From an uncultured Collinsella sp. (GTDB lineage Bacteria; Actinomycetota; Coriobacteriia; Coriobacteriales; Coriobacteriaceae): a stretch of 33,240 nt of DNA. Position 1 is the first letter of the stretch. Every line of letters starts with the position of its first letter. Below are positions 8,456 through 16,541 of this stretch, in pieces. The notes below the pieces were generated by a model that searched no databases, was not told the DNA's origin, and was given only the letters and a program-made list of their open reading frames with translations. The position numbers and the translations under genes are program-made. The stretch covers positions 1-33,240 of the forward strand of contig CABUVC010000002.1 in the NCBI GenBank assembly GCA_902494855.1. Reading direction: 5' to 3'.

Positions 8456-9499
8456 TTACCATTTTTCCAGCACTATTATGAACTCCTTTATTTCATTTGC
8501 CAACGAACTGCAATTTGACCTAAAACGTTTGTATGCAATTTCTTTAACCTCAATTTTTCCGTAAGCAGAAAATACGTCGCAAAGATCCTCGACAGGAAAG
8601 AGTCCATCTTCGCTATAGCTAATCAAACAAACAGGGCAATGGATATCCTCGATAATCTTAGCGAAGGAATCTTTTGATTTAGTTTTTGTACAAAGATCAG
8701 AGTACTGATCGCGCCAAGGACGTAACCCACTCTTGCCAGCAGCAACAGGCTCGTCACCACGTGCGACCGTTTCAAGAATATGATAATTCGCTGCATATTG
8801 GCGTTTGATATAAGGAGGGTCCAGATAGCAAAGGTCTGCAGTAACCCCAGCAGCAAGGTCTTCTGCCCTGCCCTGAAGAACCACATTATCAATTCTTCCA
8901 GTATTAATGGATACCGGAGCTAGATGGATGGCATTTTTCGCACTTGCGGTAAAATTTGCCAGGAAATAGCCATAGGTTCCAGATATATTTGCCACTTCGT
9001 TGACTGCCATAATCAGAGTGTGACGCAAAAGCGCCTCCTCCATTTGGCAAATCCTACCCTCATCGCGCCATTCGTTTATCTTAAGTCTAATTGCATCGAT
9101 TTTTGCAGCGTTATCCGATGTAAAGTACTTCCTACTTGGACATCCATTTGCAGGAAGCCCTGAAGGAGAAAACTCGCGGAAGAAGTAGCCTTCGACCGGT
9201 TCAAGTTCATTTAAATAATTTAGCACTTGCACGTAATGGCACTCAGGTTCAACCGATAAATCGCTCAGCCCCTCGAAAGAAGGCGTACGATTCATGAGCA
9301 GCTGCACATAAAGATGCCACTTGCTGTACGTCATAATGTCAGAAGCGATGACGCGGTAGCCAAGTCGACGAAACTCAGCAGCTACGGACCCAGTCCCGGC
9401 CATTAAGTCGGCAACAGTTCCTCCGGGGCTTAGATAATTTGAAGCCAATGATGTTATCTGCTCTAACAGCTTTGTCTTATTGCCAATGTAGCGATACAT
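8456..9499 (-). CDS. DNA adenine methyltransferase, Dam/D12 class
   Basis: 347-aa SAM-dependent N6-adenine methyltransferase. The order is that of the alpha (DpnM/Dam, D12) class: an N-terminal YIGNKTKLL, SAM-binding motif I DLMAGTGSVA at 31-40, then the recognition region, and catalytic motif IV DPPY at 227-230 (CYLDPPYIKRQYAANYH). It is longer than Dam (278 aa); the extra length lies in the recognition region at about 60-200. Its start is 2 bp after the stop of the upstream methylase gene, so the two are co-translated. Likely role: protect one strand or part of the site recognised by the restriction complex encoded downstream. Target sequence not predictable from sequence alone. Confidence 0.9.
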   Translation of the reverse strand: MYRYIGNKTKLLEQITSLASNYLSPGGTVADLMAGTGSVAAEFRRLGYRVIASDIMTYSKWHLYVQLLMNRTPSFEGLSDLSVEPECHYVQVLNYLNELEPVEGYFFREFSPSGLPANGCPSRKYFTSDNAAKIDAIRLKINEWRDEGRICQMEEALLRHTLIMAVNEVANISGTYGYFLANFTASAKNAIHLAPVSINTGRIDNVVLQGRAEDLAAGVTADLCYLDPPYIKRQYAANYHILETVARGDEPVAAGKSGLRPWRDQYSDLCTKTKSKDSFAKIIEDIHCPVCLISYSEDGLFPVEDLCDVFSAYGKIEVKEIAYKRFRSNCSSLANEIKEFIIVLEKW

Positions 9500-9501
9500 G
9501 C

Positions 9502-11124
9502 CTATTGTTTCATTTCCCTCAGTGCGCCCAAATCGGGCAGCTCCGCCATCTCGTGCTTGATACGCTCGACCTCTTTTCTATCAAGGCCGTATGCTAGCGT
9601 AACAAGCAACTCAAGTTCCGCATCGATTGCCGCCGTGTAGTGAAGATTCAGTTTCCGAGCGCCGTCAGCAATTTGATGATGAAGTTCACTTTTGTTGTCA
9701 AATCTGATGATCGGTAGTTCCTGAAGAATCCGTTTTGTTAAGTAGGGGTGTGATTTCCACTCATTCTCACCATACAGCTTCATGTAGTAATAAAAAATAA
9801 CCCTCGAGTTAAGCAGCGCATTGTAAAAGTACAATGCGTCCTCTCTCAACCCTTCGCCTGCGGTAAAGAAGTAGACAGCTTGATTTACCATCCTGCCGCT
9901 ATCGTCAACAACGCTTTTAATTCCTAACCCAGTCTTTCTAACAAGAATCTTCATGGGCTTATAATCATCAAGGTCCTTGTAATTAATGCCCTCAACTCCA
10001 AGTTTCAAATACCGTTGGCATGACAACGAATATCGTCCAACAGATTCACCAACAAATATAGGAACAAAACCATCGGCGGGCCTGAACTGCATGACGGATT
10101 CAAGTTCCGAGCTCGACACTTCAACCTCGCGCCCGCAGCATTTACAACGCTTAAGAGCAAGGCCCGAAAATAACGCCGCGGTGTTTGCTCCACCACATTT
10201 CGGACAGTAAAAGACGGTTCCGCGCTTTGAGATTTCTACACCTCGATGGAAAGAAACGTCAAAAGACCATTTGCCTCCATGAGACCTAATTCTCTCAATA
10301 ACCGCATGATCTTCACTTGCCACATCTATATCAAATAGGCAGTCTTCATTTCTTAGAAAATCCATCTGGCGTTTAACGCGATATTGTTCTTCAAAAACTG
10401 TCTCGAGCGTCTTGTCTCCACCTAAAACGGCCTTTCTATCCGATGTCGTAAGCCGGAAGCACTTTGTTAAACTGGCATCACTTGGTATACACTTGCGGAC
10501 AACGACAACCGTTGTCGCACGATGAACCCCCTCGAAAAGTTTTTCTCCAAGACGCGCGATTACTTTTATCTCATATTTCGTAGCAATAAATCGACGTAAA
10601 CCATAAGCTGTTGCCGAAAATAATGAATCGGGGAGAATAAAGGCAGCAAACCCATTCGCATGTAATATGGCCATGGAAAGCTCTACGAAGAGGGCGTAGC
10701 AATCATACTGTCCATCAACATTTTTATAGCCACGCAGCAGCAACTCATCACGATCGTAAATACGGTCGGAGCTCCAAGGTGGGTTAGCAATAATTGTGTC
10801 GACACGAGCCAAACGCTCCAGCCAATACGCTTTCGGATCCGTCTTTGCAGATGGACGCAGAAAATCTTTATAAATTATTTCCGAGCCTATTATTTCGGAA
10901 TAAGTGCGTGAAATCTCTATGGCCTCAGGGTCAACGTCAACGCCATAAAGTAACGAATGCCGAACATCACCGCGTGCAACGGCATTAAGTAAAGAAGAGC
11001 CCCCGCATGCCGGGTCCAAGCAAACGCCAAAAGACGGCGTGCGGGCAGAAGCGCGCTCGACCTTTAGCAGCGAAACAACAAAGTCAGCCAGAGAATTCGT
11101 TGTGTATACAGAACCGTATTTCAC
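9502..11124 (-). CDS. N6-adenine DNA methyltransferase with zinc-ribbon-like insert
   Basis: 540 aa; GTG start at 11124 (a purine-rich GGGGGC lies about 12 nt upstream). Motif I DPACGGSSLL at 37-46, acidic motif GVDVDP at 61-66, catalytic motif IV NPPW at 114-117, then LPDSLFS at 164-170: the gamma-type order of stand-alone type II adenine methylases. The C-terminal half is a recognition region (VPIFVGESVGRY, YFYNALLNSRVIFYYY). Between the two, at 307-330, lie CPKC and CKCC (C307, C310, C327, C329, C330), a likely zinc ribbon, which is unusual here. First gene of the five-gene restriction operon. No endonuclease motif is seen in the protein itself. Confidence 0.88.
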   Translation of the reverse strand: MKYGSVYTTNSLADFVVSLLKVERASARTPSFGVCLDPACGGSSLLNAVARGDVRHSLLYGVDVDPEAIEISRTYSEIIGSEIIYKDFLRPSAKTDPKAYWLERLARVDTIIANPPWSSDRIYDRDELLLRGYKNVDGQYDCYALFVELSMAILHANGFAAFILPDSLFSATAYGLRRFIATKYEIKVIARLGEKLFEGVHRATTVVVVRKCIPSDASLTKCFRLTTSDRKAVLGGDKTLETVFEEQYRVKRQMDFLRNEDCLFDIDVASEDHAVIERIRSHGGKWSFDVSFHRGVEISKRGTVFYCPKCGGANTAALFSGLALKRCKCCGREVEVSSSELESVMQFRPADGFVPIFVGESVGRYSLSCQRYLKLGVEGINYKDLDDYKPMKILVRKTGLGIKSVVDDSGRMVNQAVYFFTAGEGLREDALYFYNALLNSRVIFYYYMKLYGENEWKSHPYLTKRILQELPIIRFDNKSELHHQIADGARKLNLHYTAAIDAELELLVTLAYGLDRKEVERIKHEMAELPDLGALREMKQ

Positions 11125-11653
11125 GAGCTAAAGCCCCCAATAATAGACAAGGGATGAGCATCGTTTATTACTACAAACCGAATAGTCCCAGCAGCGGTTT
11201 TCAGTTATGGATTTAACCATATGACCCTCCAGTCGCACCTCTGGTAATTGGCAAAAGCTAAATATTAACACCAGAAACTGGCGCATAAATCAGTTACGCA
11301 ACTAAGCAGAAAAAGTATAGTGAACATCGCTTATGCCCCATTCAAGTCGAGCCCTTCCGCCCAAACCGCTTGCTCTTCCAGCAATAAACGCCAATCGTTG
11401 ATATTGATAATCTAAGCCCCTCCTCGATGGTCGCATTGTCTTTGCTCAAGACCTCTTATTGAACAGGGAGCTCGAATAGTTCCATAATGTAAAATTCAAT
11501 ATAATTTAATTATCTTTATTTGGTATTATCTCATAATTTAATAATTATTATCAAACATATATATCAGATTATGAAATATATGTTTGATGCATTATCATCG
11601 ATTTATATCAATGCGCATTATTCCGTAGACACAGTCAGAGAAAGCCGACGACT
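11125..11653. other. Divergent AT-rich intergenic region
   Basis: 529 bp without a convincing gene, between the restriction operon and the divergent XRE gene. The half next to the operon has ordinary composition. From about 11480 to 11640 it is very AT-rich and holds a perfect 13-bp inverted repeat and a 10-bp palindrome AATGCGCATT (11610-11619). Promoters for both directions must lie here. A 44-codon minus-strand frame near 11300-11440 has no ribosome binding site and is not called. Confidence 0.6.
11550..11588. promoter_or_regulatory. Perfect 13-bp inverted repeat, candidate operator
   Basis: Arms ATCAAACATATAT (11550-11562) and its exact complement (11576-11588), separated by 13 nt. It lies 65 bp upstream of the XRE gene in the AT-rich control region. 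The position suits autoregulation by the XRE protein and control of the restriction operon (inference). Confidence 0.55.
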
Positions 11654-12256
11654 ATGAAAGACAATCTACAGGAGCTGAGAAAAGAGGCTGGATACAAGTC
11701 TGCGAAAAGCTTCGCCAAGGCCCTGAGCATTCCATTTACTACGTACGCACGATATGAAAGTCGGCCTGATAAAATTCCACTTGCTGCTGCATGGCGTCTT
11801 GCAGATGTATTTGACGTATCCATAGACATCATTGTTGGACGTACTGAACCAGACCCCGCGATCGCACCTGGAGCAATTCAATCTCGGTACGACAAGCTAT
11901 TGCCCGAATTCAAACAATCGCTCAGCGATTACCTCGATTATTTACTAACGAAGAATTCGAAAGTGGCAAGCCACGCCTTCCGCCAGGAATCCCGCCGCAT
12001 TGAAGCCATATGCGCAAGGCTGGACACCATCTTCTTGGCCGAACTCGAAAAACAAGATCCCGACTTTTTCATTCACGCAACAGCCAAGCAGCTTCGCGCC
12101 AGATTTAATGATTTCCTAGAGCAGCGTGTCGACCTGTGCCAAGCAATTGGGGCCGTAAACGCTATTGACGTTATCATGGCTGCATACGACCGCACGCGCG
12201 GACCATTTGATTTCAATGGAATTCCAGCCGACGTGGATGCTGACGTAGACGGCTGA
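11654..12256 (+). CDS. XRE/Cro-CI family transcriptional regulator
   Basis: 200 aa. Residues 4-62 form a helix-turn-helix of the Cro/CI type (LQELRKEAGYKSAKSFAKAL, then IPFTTYARYE as recognition helix, then PLAAAWRLADVFDVSIDIIVG, the usual fifth helix). Residues 70-200 are a helical domain without recognised motif (FKQSLSDYLDYLL, RRIEAICARLDTIFLAEL), probably for oligomerisation. It is divergent from the restriction operon and is likely its controller protein, as many restriction-modification systems have a small HTH regulator; this one is larger than the typical 80-100 aa C-protein. The coding region has more normal GC than its AT-rich upstream region. Confidence 0.82.
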   Translation: MKDNLQELRKEAGYKSAKSFAKALSIPFTTYARYESRPDKIPLAAAWRLADVFDVSIDIIVGRTEPDPAIAPGAIQSRYDKLLPEFKQSLSDYLDYLLTKNSKVASHAFRQESRRIEAICARLDTIFLAELEKQDPDFFIHATAKQLRARFNDFLEQRVDLCQAIGAVNAIDVIMAAYDRTRGPFDFNGIPADVDADVDG

Positions 12257-12448
12257 AATTCCACATGCACCAGGTGCAACAAAGGCAGGCACTAGGCGAC
12301 CGAATTGCAGAACGCATAAAAGACGGCGGGCGAATATTTCGCCGCACTCTAATATTTGCTGGAATTTTCCTCATTCCTCAATACCGACTTAGCTGGAAGG
12401 GCTAAGGCAATTATGTGAGAAACGCACTGAAAGCAGACGAGTTAAACC
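12257..12448. other. Intergenic, weak hairpins
   Basis: About 190 bp between convergent genes. It holds a 13-bp palindrome TGCACC-A-GGTGCA (12266-12278) directly after the XRE stop and a short hairpin GCGAA-TAT-TTCGC near 12330. Either may act in termination. Nothing else is seen. Confidence 0.4.
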
Positions 12449-13226
12449 CTACCCTTTAAACACCATATAATTGTGATACTCAATAAACTCAGCTCGTGGG
12501 GCGAATCGCTTCGGAAGCGTTGTCGGCTCTCCGTTGTAGTGTCACAAATACTTGTCTTCAGGCGTCTCGTGTCCGACCACGCCGAACATTACTGCCTTCA
12601 GGTCCTTTTTAATGGTGAGTAGTCCCCCGATCGAACGCTTTGTCGTGTAGCGCATTTAGAAGCAAACCGTTGCCGGGCGCAGGTCCTTCCGTTTTTGAAT
12701 CAGAGGCTGTCCAGGGCTTGATATGGCTGGCGACCAACAGCGCCTCGTTCGATAGCCCCGTCAAGCAACACCTTGAATTGTAATTGGTAAGCAAGGTATT
12801 TCGAAAGAACTCCTGGTTCACTCGCATCGAGACAATTGCTTCGCGCTCTTCGCCCTCTGGCAAATCAAAGCCAATCGCCTCTTTCAACTCATCGCTTAGC
12901 GCTTCTTCAAAATCAAAGCGATTAAGGAAAACCTCGGTCGCCTCCTCGACGAGTTCATCTCCAGCAAAGGAATACTTGGCCCAGACTAGCTTGTCCATTT
13001 TTGTTTGCATGGATCATTCCAACCTTGCCGCGAGCGCGTCGACGCTCATCGAAAGATGCGAGATTCCAGATTTTTAAGCAACTACGCCCGGCGTTCTGCC
13101 AATGGCCTTGGCTAACGCCTGGACATCCTCGCTTTTGTCATCAACCATTTTTGACGGCAGGGCGAGGTATAGGAACAGAACCGCAAGGGTTTCTTCCCTC
13201 GACCATTTGTCTCCACGGCCGGCCAT
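12449..13226 (-). pseudogene. HNH endonuclease gene, frameshifted
   Basis: Reading through several frames rebuilds one HNH endonuclease of about 259 codons. ATG 13226 (GAGGAG upstream) starts MAGRGDKWSREETLAVLFLY and runs to LAKAIGRTPGVVA; a one-base loss near 13071-13078 shifts into KIWNLASFDERRRARGK; an extra base in the T run at 12998-13002 shifts back into KMDKLVWAKY; then comes the HNH core CCLTGLSNEALLVASHIKPW and NGLLLNALHDKAFDRG; an extra base in the C run at 12624-12628 shifts into GLLTIKKDLKAVMFG; a TGA (12542-12544) interrupts; and the gene ends LPKRFAPRAEFIEYH and stop at 12449. The pieces follow the order of an intact family member. All three shifts are in or next to homopolymers, so assembly error is possible, but the nonsense codon supports real decay. 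Confidence 0.8.
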
Positions 13227-13328
13227 GATTGCTCCTCGCCCGCGCACCGCTCACTCAATAGGTCCAGGATAATCATGCAGGAGACCGCACTCACCGCCTT
13301 TTCTCATTCGTCGGTGAATAGTTGAGAC

Positions 13329-13682
13329 AACGGCACTTCCCCGCGCTTCTCACACCCGCGCCCAAGCTTCTTCCCAAGCTCCGCAGCACAGCGCTACTTT
13401 TCCTCGGCAAACAGGTCATCGATAGCCCTGTCGATCCGCGCGCAAGTCTGCCGATGCTCATCCTTCCAGGGCAGGTTGAGTCCCAGGCTCGCATCTCAAG
13501 AGCCGCCGAGCTTGGCGTTGATTACTTCCTCGGGATACAGCGCGTCGCGGCGAACACCTTCAATCGCCTCGTCCTCGTCCATATCACAGGCTGCATCGCC
13601 CCCCCTCGAGGCACTGGCGCAGCTCCTTTTGCTCGCGGATGCGATTCAGCACGCTGGCACACACCACGGCCAAAAAGCGCAA
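13329..13682 (-). pseudogene. Remnant of a second copy of the 270-aa gene
   Basis: The DNA matches 15672-16015, the C-terminal half of the intact gene at 15655-16467, over about 350 bp at roughly 80% identity. On the minus strand it still reads LYPEEVINAKLGG, then GLNLPWKDEH, but with in-frame stops and indels, and the N-terminal half is absent. It lies upstream (in transcription direction) of the HNH pseudogene, the same order as in the 15-16.5 kb copy. Confidence 0.8.
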
Positions 13683-13775
13683 TCTCGGGGGCTAGTCGGA
13701 TACATCTGGGCCGCGATCCGGCACCGGCGGTAGTATCCGATTGTCACGCCACTTCTAGAATAAAACTAGATTGGC

Positions 13776-13803
13776 TATAATCAAAATATATTATCGTATA
13801 TTT
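13776..13803 (+). promoter_or_regulatory. -10 box and inverted repeat
   Basis: TATAAT at 13776-13781 followed by a perfect 7-bp inverted repeat AAATATA-ttatcg-TATATTT (13784-13803) that would cover the transcription start. A poor -35 (TTCTAG) is at the right distance. It drives the HTH gene at 13818; the repeat is a plausible autoregulatory operator. Confidence 0.55.
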
Positions 13804-13817
13804 GAAAGAGGTATTCA

Positions 13818-14081
13818 GTGCTTGAACGGATCGGATCATCGGACGCTATTCGTTATATGGTGCAGGATTGCGGCATGACTCTGCAGGATGCATCCGTTAA
13901 AACCGGTAAGCAGAAGGGTAGCCTGTCTACTCGCCTGCATAACAACACGCGGTTCACCATCGATGAATTCGTCAAAATCTGCGATGCGTGCGGCTGGCAG
14001 CTCGTGCTTAAACGGGGTAGCAAGCAGTTCGACCTGCGCGGGATTGATGAGAACAAGCCGCGCGGCGATGCGAAGAAGTAG
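13818..14081 (+). CDS. Small helix-turn-helix protein, 87 aa
   Basis: GTG start at 13818, with GAAAGAGG about 7 nt upstream. The protein is one small HTH domain: SDAIRYMVQDCGMTLQDASV, then KTGKQKGSLSTRLHNNTRFT as turn and recognition helix, IDEFVKICDACGWQLVLKR, then a basic tail (GIDENKPRGDAKK). This is the XRE-like single-domain type found as regulators in mobile regions. It lies between the two copies of the duplicated segment and converges on the twin-HTH gene at 14154-14930. Confidence 0.72.
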   Translation: MLERIGSSDAIRYMVQDCGMTLQDASVKTGKQKGSLSTRLHNNTRFTIDEFVKICDACGWQLVLKRGSKQFDLRGIDENKPRGDAKK

Positions 14082-14153
14082 GGCCTGGCTATTCGCATGC
14101 CTCACCTGCGGTCCATCCATCAGGGTGCAATTGCCTATGACCGCCGGACGGCT

Positions 14154-14930
14154 TTAGACATATACGAAATCGACTACGACCTTACCGTCGCCCATGATTT
14201 GTCTAGCCGCCGCCTGCGCCGCACGGTTGTCGATTCTCTGCTGTTTCGTTAGGGTTCCGAGGCGAGTCATAGGATGGTACGGCATCGGGTTCGGCATGCT
14301 TTCGAGGAGTTCGGCCGTGCGGATATCAAGCGCCTCGGCGTATTCATCCAGAAAGTCCCATGCCTCGTCTACCGGCAGCATCGTGTCCCGCTTGGGGTTT
14401 TTCCAGTCCTTAACTGATCGGTTTGTAATACCCAATGCTGCCGCGATCTCGGACGTCGGTACTCCCAAGGCGTCCGCTTGCGCGGCAAATGCAGCCTTGA
14501 GATCGATATCGGGGGAAAAGTCCAGGTTCTGCTCGATCCACTCGCCGTCGCGGGATGCATAGACAGTAGAGCACTCTATACCCTTCGCGGCGAGTTGGTC
14601 GGCGGCAAGGCGGCTCGCGAGATTGTAAAGGCCTCCCGGTTCAGTATCGGGCAGATCTTCATCTCGGTACCAGCGAACGATATGCTGGCCGAACTTCTCG
14701 TAGGAATCGTTCGCGTCATTCAAGCATTGCAGTGTGAGGTCGCCGAGCTTTTCGATCTGGTCGCTTATCCAGTCGAAGGCATCCTTGACCGGCATACAGT
14801 CGAGCTCGGGGTCGAGCCATTTTCGGACGCTCGAGACGCGAATGCCGAGACCTCCTGCAAGATCTTCCGGCTTGAGCCATAGGTTATCGAGCTGGGCCTG
14901 CATCGAGCATTTGAGATCGAACATGGTCAT
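14154..14930 (-). CDS. Protein with two tandem HTH-like domains, 258 aa
   Basis: Start ATG 14930 (or 14924), with AGGAAGGA just upstream. The protein carries two related segments: residues about 16-70 (LWLKPEDLAGGLGIRVSSVR, then KWLDPELDCMPVKDAFDWIS) and residues about 153-210 (LGVPTSEIAAALGITNRSVK, then DWKNPKRDTMLPVDEAWDFL). Both have a helix-turn-helix followed by W-x-(N/D)P...PV..A.D.(I/L), so the protein has an internal duplication. The middle (WYRDEDLPDTEPGGLYNLAS) is not recognised; the end is basic, then VVVDFVYV. Probably DNA-binding through both domains, perhaps as an intramolecular dimer (inference). Directly follows an HNH remnant. Confidence 0.72.
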   Translation of the reverse strand: MTMFDLKCSMQAQLDNLWLKPEDLAGGLGIRVSSVRKWLDPELDCMPVKDAFDWISDQIEKLGDLTLQCLNDANDSYEKFGQHIVRWYRDEDLPDTEPGGLYNLASRLAADQLAAKGIECSTVYASRDGEWIEQNLDFSPDIDLKAAFAAQADALGVPTSEIAAALGITNRSVKDWKNPKRDTMLPVDEAWDFLDEYAEALDIRTAELLESMPNPMPYHPMTRLGTLTKQQRIDNRAAQAAARQIMGDGKVVVDFVYV

Positions 14931-14932
14931 TC

Positions 14933-15091
14933 CTTCCTGTAATCGTGCAATGCGTTCAAGAGTAATCCGTTGTCGGGCGCGAGGCGCTCCGTCATTGGGT
15001 CAGAGACTATACAGGACTTGATATGGCTAGCGACCAACAGCGCCTTGTTCGATAGTCCCGTCAAGCAACATCTTGAATCGTAATTGATGAG
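14933..15091 (-). pseudogene. HNH endonuclease fragment
   Basis: Encodes LINYDSRCCLTGLSNKALLV, then ASHIK, then NGLLLNALHD, matching the HNH core of the pseudogene at 12449-13226 (DNA about 80% identical). Both ends are missing: it runs into the two-TM gene on one side, and on the other ends LHDYRKE and stop just before the start of the twin-HTH gene. Confidence 0.78.
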
Positions 15092-15108
15092 TCTTTCGCC
15101 CTTATGGG

Positions 15109-15546
15109 CTATGGTTGAAGCGTCTTTATGTGATTCAACGCACACAATAGCACGGTCCTATTTCGCTCAAAGCAATACCGGAACCACGCATATATTCCCA
15201 AGGCAACCAGGAATAGCACCATGAAAATCTCGGCTAAAGTTGGATTACTGGCTATCAGCGCAGACAAATATCCTCCAGCCATAAGAGAGGCAATGATGCC
15301 AATCAGGCTAAGGGCCCAGCTCGTATAATGCGTCTCAGCAACCGCCCGTTCGATTATTTTGCATTTCTTTTCCAGGCTAATGTCCCCATCAGCTCCAGCG
15401 AGAGAGAAGTCCATTCCTGAAATTAAATCGAGTAATTCAGCCTCGCTGTATCCGCTTTTCTTGAATCTTTTAATGAAGAAACCTCCTGGTCCAGGACCGT
15501 AGATAGGACGGTTTACACGAAACAGTTCCTTATAGGCGATTTCCAT
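15109..15546 (-). CDS. Two-TM membrane protein, 145 aa
   Basis: Strong start: ATG 15546 with AAGGAGTT upstream. Residues 1-75 are polar, with a conserved-looking GPGPGGFFIKRF near 17-28 and a helical stretch (SGYSEAELLDLISGMDFSLA). Two hydrophobic spans follow: WALSLIGIIASLMAGGYLSA at about 77-96 and IFMVLFLVALGIYAWFRYCF at about 106-125, with a short loop and a cytoplasmic-looking tail (ERNRTVLLCALNHIKTLQP). Family not recognised. It lies between the intact 270-aa gene and the HNH fragment, and has no counterpart in the other copy of the duplicated segment, so it may be an insertion. Confidence 0.7.
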   Translation of the reverse strand: MEIAYKELFRVNRPIYGPGPGGFFIKRFKKSGYSEAELLDLISGMDFSLAGADGDISLEKKCKIIERAVAETHYTSWALSLIGIIASLMAGGYLSALIASNPTLAEIFMVLFLVALGIYAWFRYCFERNRTVLLCALNHIKTLQP

Positions 15547-15654
15547 TGTTAACTCCTTAAAGTACGGGTGCTATTTACGCTATCGTTCTATCATTTCGTT
15601 CGGACAGTTTATTGCCGAGCCGCCACCGATCATTCACAGGAACCACTCTTGCAG

Positions 15655-16467
15655 TCAATCTCCGTCCAACCACTCCCCGCACCCCTCATACCCACGCCCA
15701 AGCTTCCTCCCAAGCTCCGCGGCATTGCGCTTCGTCTCCTCGGCAAACAGGTCATCGATTGCCCTGTCGATCCGTACGCAGGTCTCGAAATGCTCGTCCT
15801 TCCAGGGCAGATTGAGCCCCAGGCTCGTATCCCAATAGCCGCCGAGCTTTGCGTTGATTACCTCCTCGGGATACAGCACGTCCTGGCGAACACCTTCGAT
15901 CACCTCATCCTCGCCCATGTCACAGGCTGCATCGTCCTTCTTGAGACACTTGCGCAGCTCCTTTTGCTCGCGGAAGCGATGCAGCGCGCTGGCGCACGCC
16001 ACAGCCAAAAAGCGATAACGTTCGCATAGGTCCCATTCGCCGCCGAGCCATACGCGATAGCCCAGAACGACGCTTGTGGGCTCCTCGTTGAGCAGGAACA
16101 GGTCCCACGGATACACTTCAGCGCACGCGTCCTCTCCCAGCTTTTGCGCGCCACCGCGCGTAAAAGCGCACGGCTCTACGTCGTAATAGCCAAAGCCGTG
16201 GTCCGCATTGCGACGATTGATGACATGCTTGGGCAACAGGACGATCTTGTCGCTGGGCTCGGGATCTATCTTCCGCAGCTTTTTGATCTTGCGGCGGGCG
16301 CGCTTTAGGTCGCGCTCGTTATCGACACGGCCACGGTCATCCGGCTTGCCGCCGTATCGCAGGGCAACCTCGGGTGCCAGGATCTTTGTGTCAGCAGCGC
16401 ACAGCAGGTCGCTCACGGTGGGCAGATCTTCCCACTCAATACCGTCGACATCCCAAATCCTACTCAT
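15655..16467 (-). CDS. Hypothetical protein, 270 aa
   Basis: Start ATG 16467 (GAGG 6 nt upstream), preferred over a TTG two codons before it. The protein (MSRIWDVDGIEWEDLPTVSD...) is soluble and rich in charged residues, with a basic helix at about 55-75 (RARRKIKKLRKIDPEP), a strand-rich centre (LFLLNEEPTSVVLGYRVWLG, then GEWDLCERYRFLAVACASAL) and a C-terminal region containing LYPEEVINAKLGGYWDTSLG and NLPWKDEHFETCVRIDRAID. I do not recognise it. A truncated, decayed copy lies at 13329-13682; both copies precede an HNH endonuclease gene or remnant on the minus strand, so the two genes may have formed a pair. Confidence 0.72.
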   Translation of the reverse strand: MSRIWDVDGIEWEDLPTVSDLLCAADTKILAPEVALRYGGKPDDRGRVDNERDLKRARRKIKKLRKIDPEPSDKIVLLPKHVINRRNADHGFGYYDVEPCAFTRGGAQKLGEDACAEVYPWDLFLLNEEPTSVVLGYRVWLGGEWDLCERYRFLAVACASALHRFREQKELRKCLKKDDAACDMGEDEVIEGVRQDVLYPEEVINAKLGGYWDTSLGLNLPWKDEHFETCVRIDRAIDDLFAEETKRNAAELGRKLGRGYEGCGEWLDGD

Positions 16468-16541
16468 GTTCAACCTCTTTCTGGCTGTTCAACTACGTGC
16501 TCATTCGCCCTGTTTAACGTGCTTGTAGGGCATATGCCCCG

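Noticed and set aside
14927..15145. Separate 72-aa gene
   Set aside because: Only the HNH core is recognisable and both ends are missing compared with the homologous pseudogene, so it is treated as a fragment.
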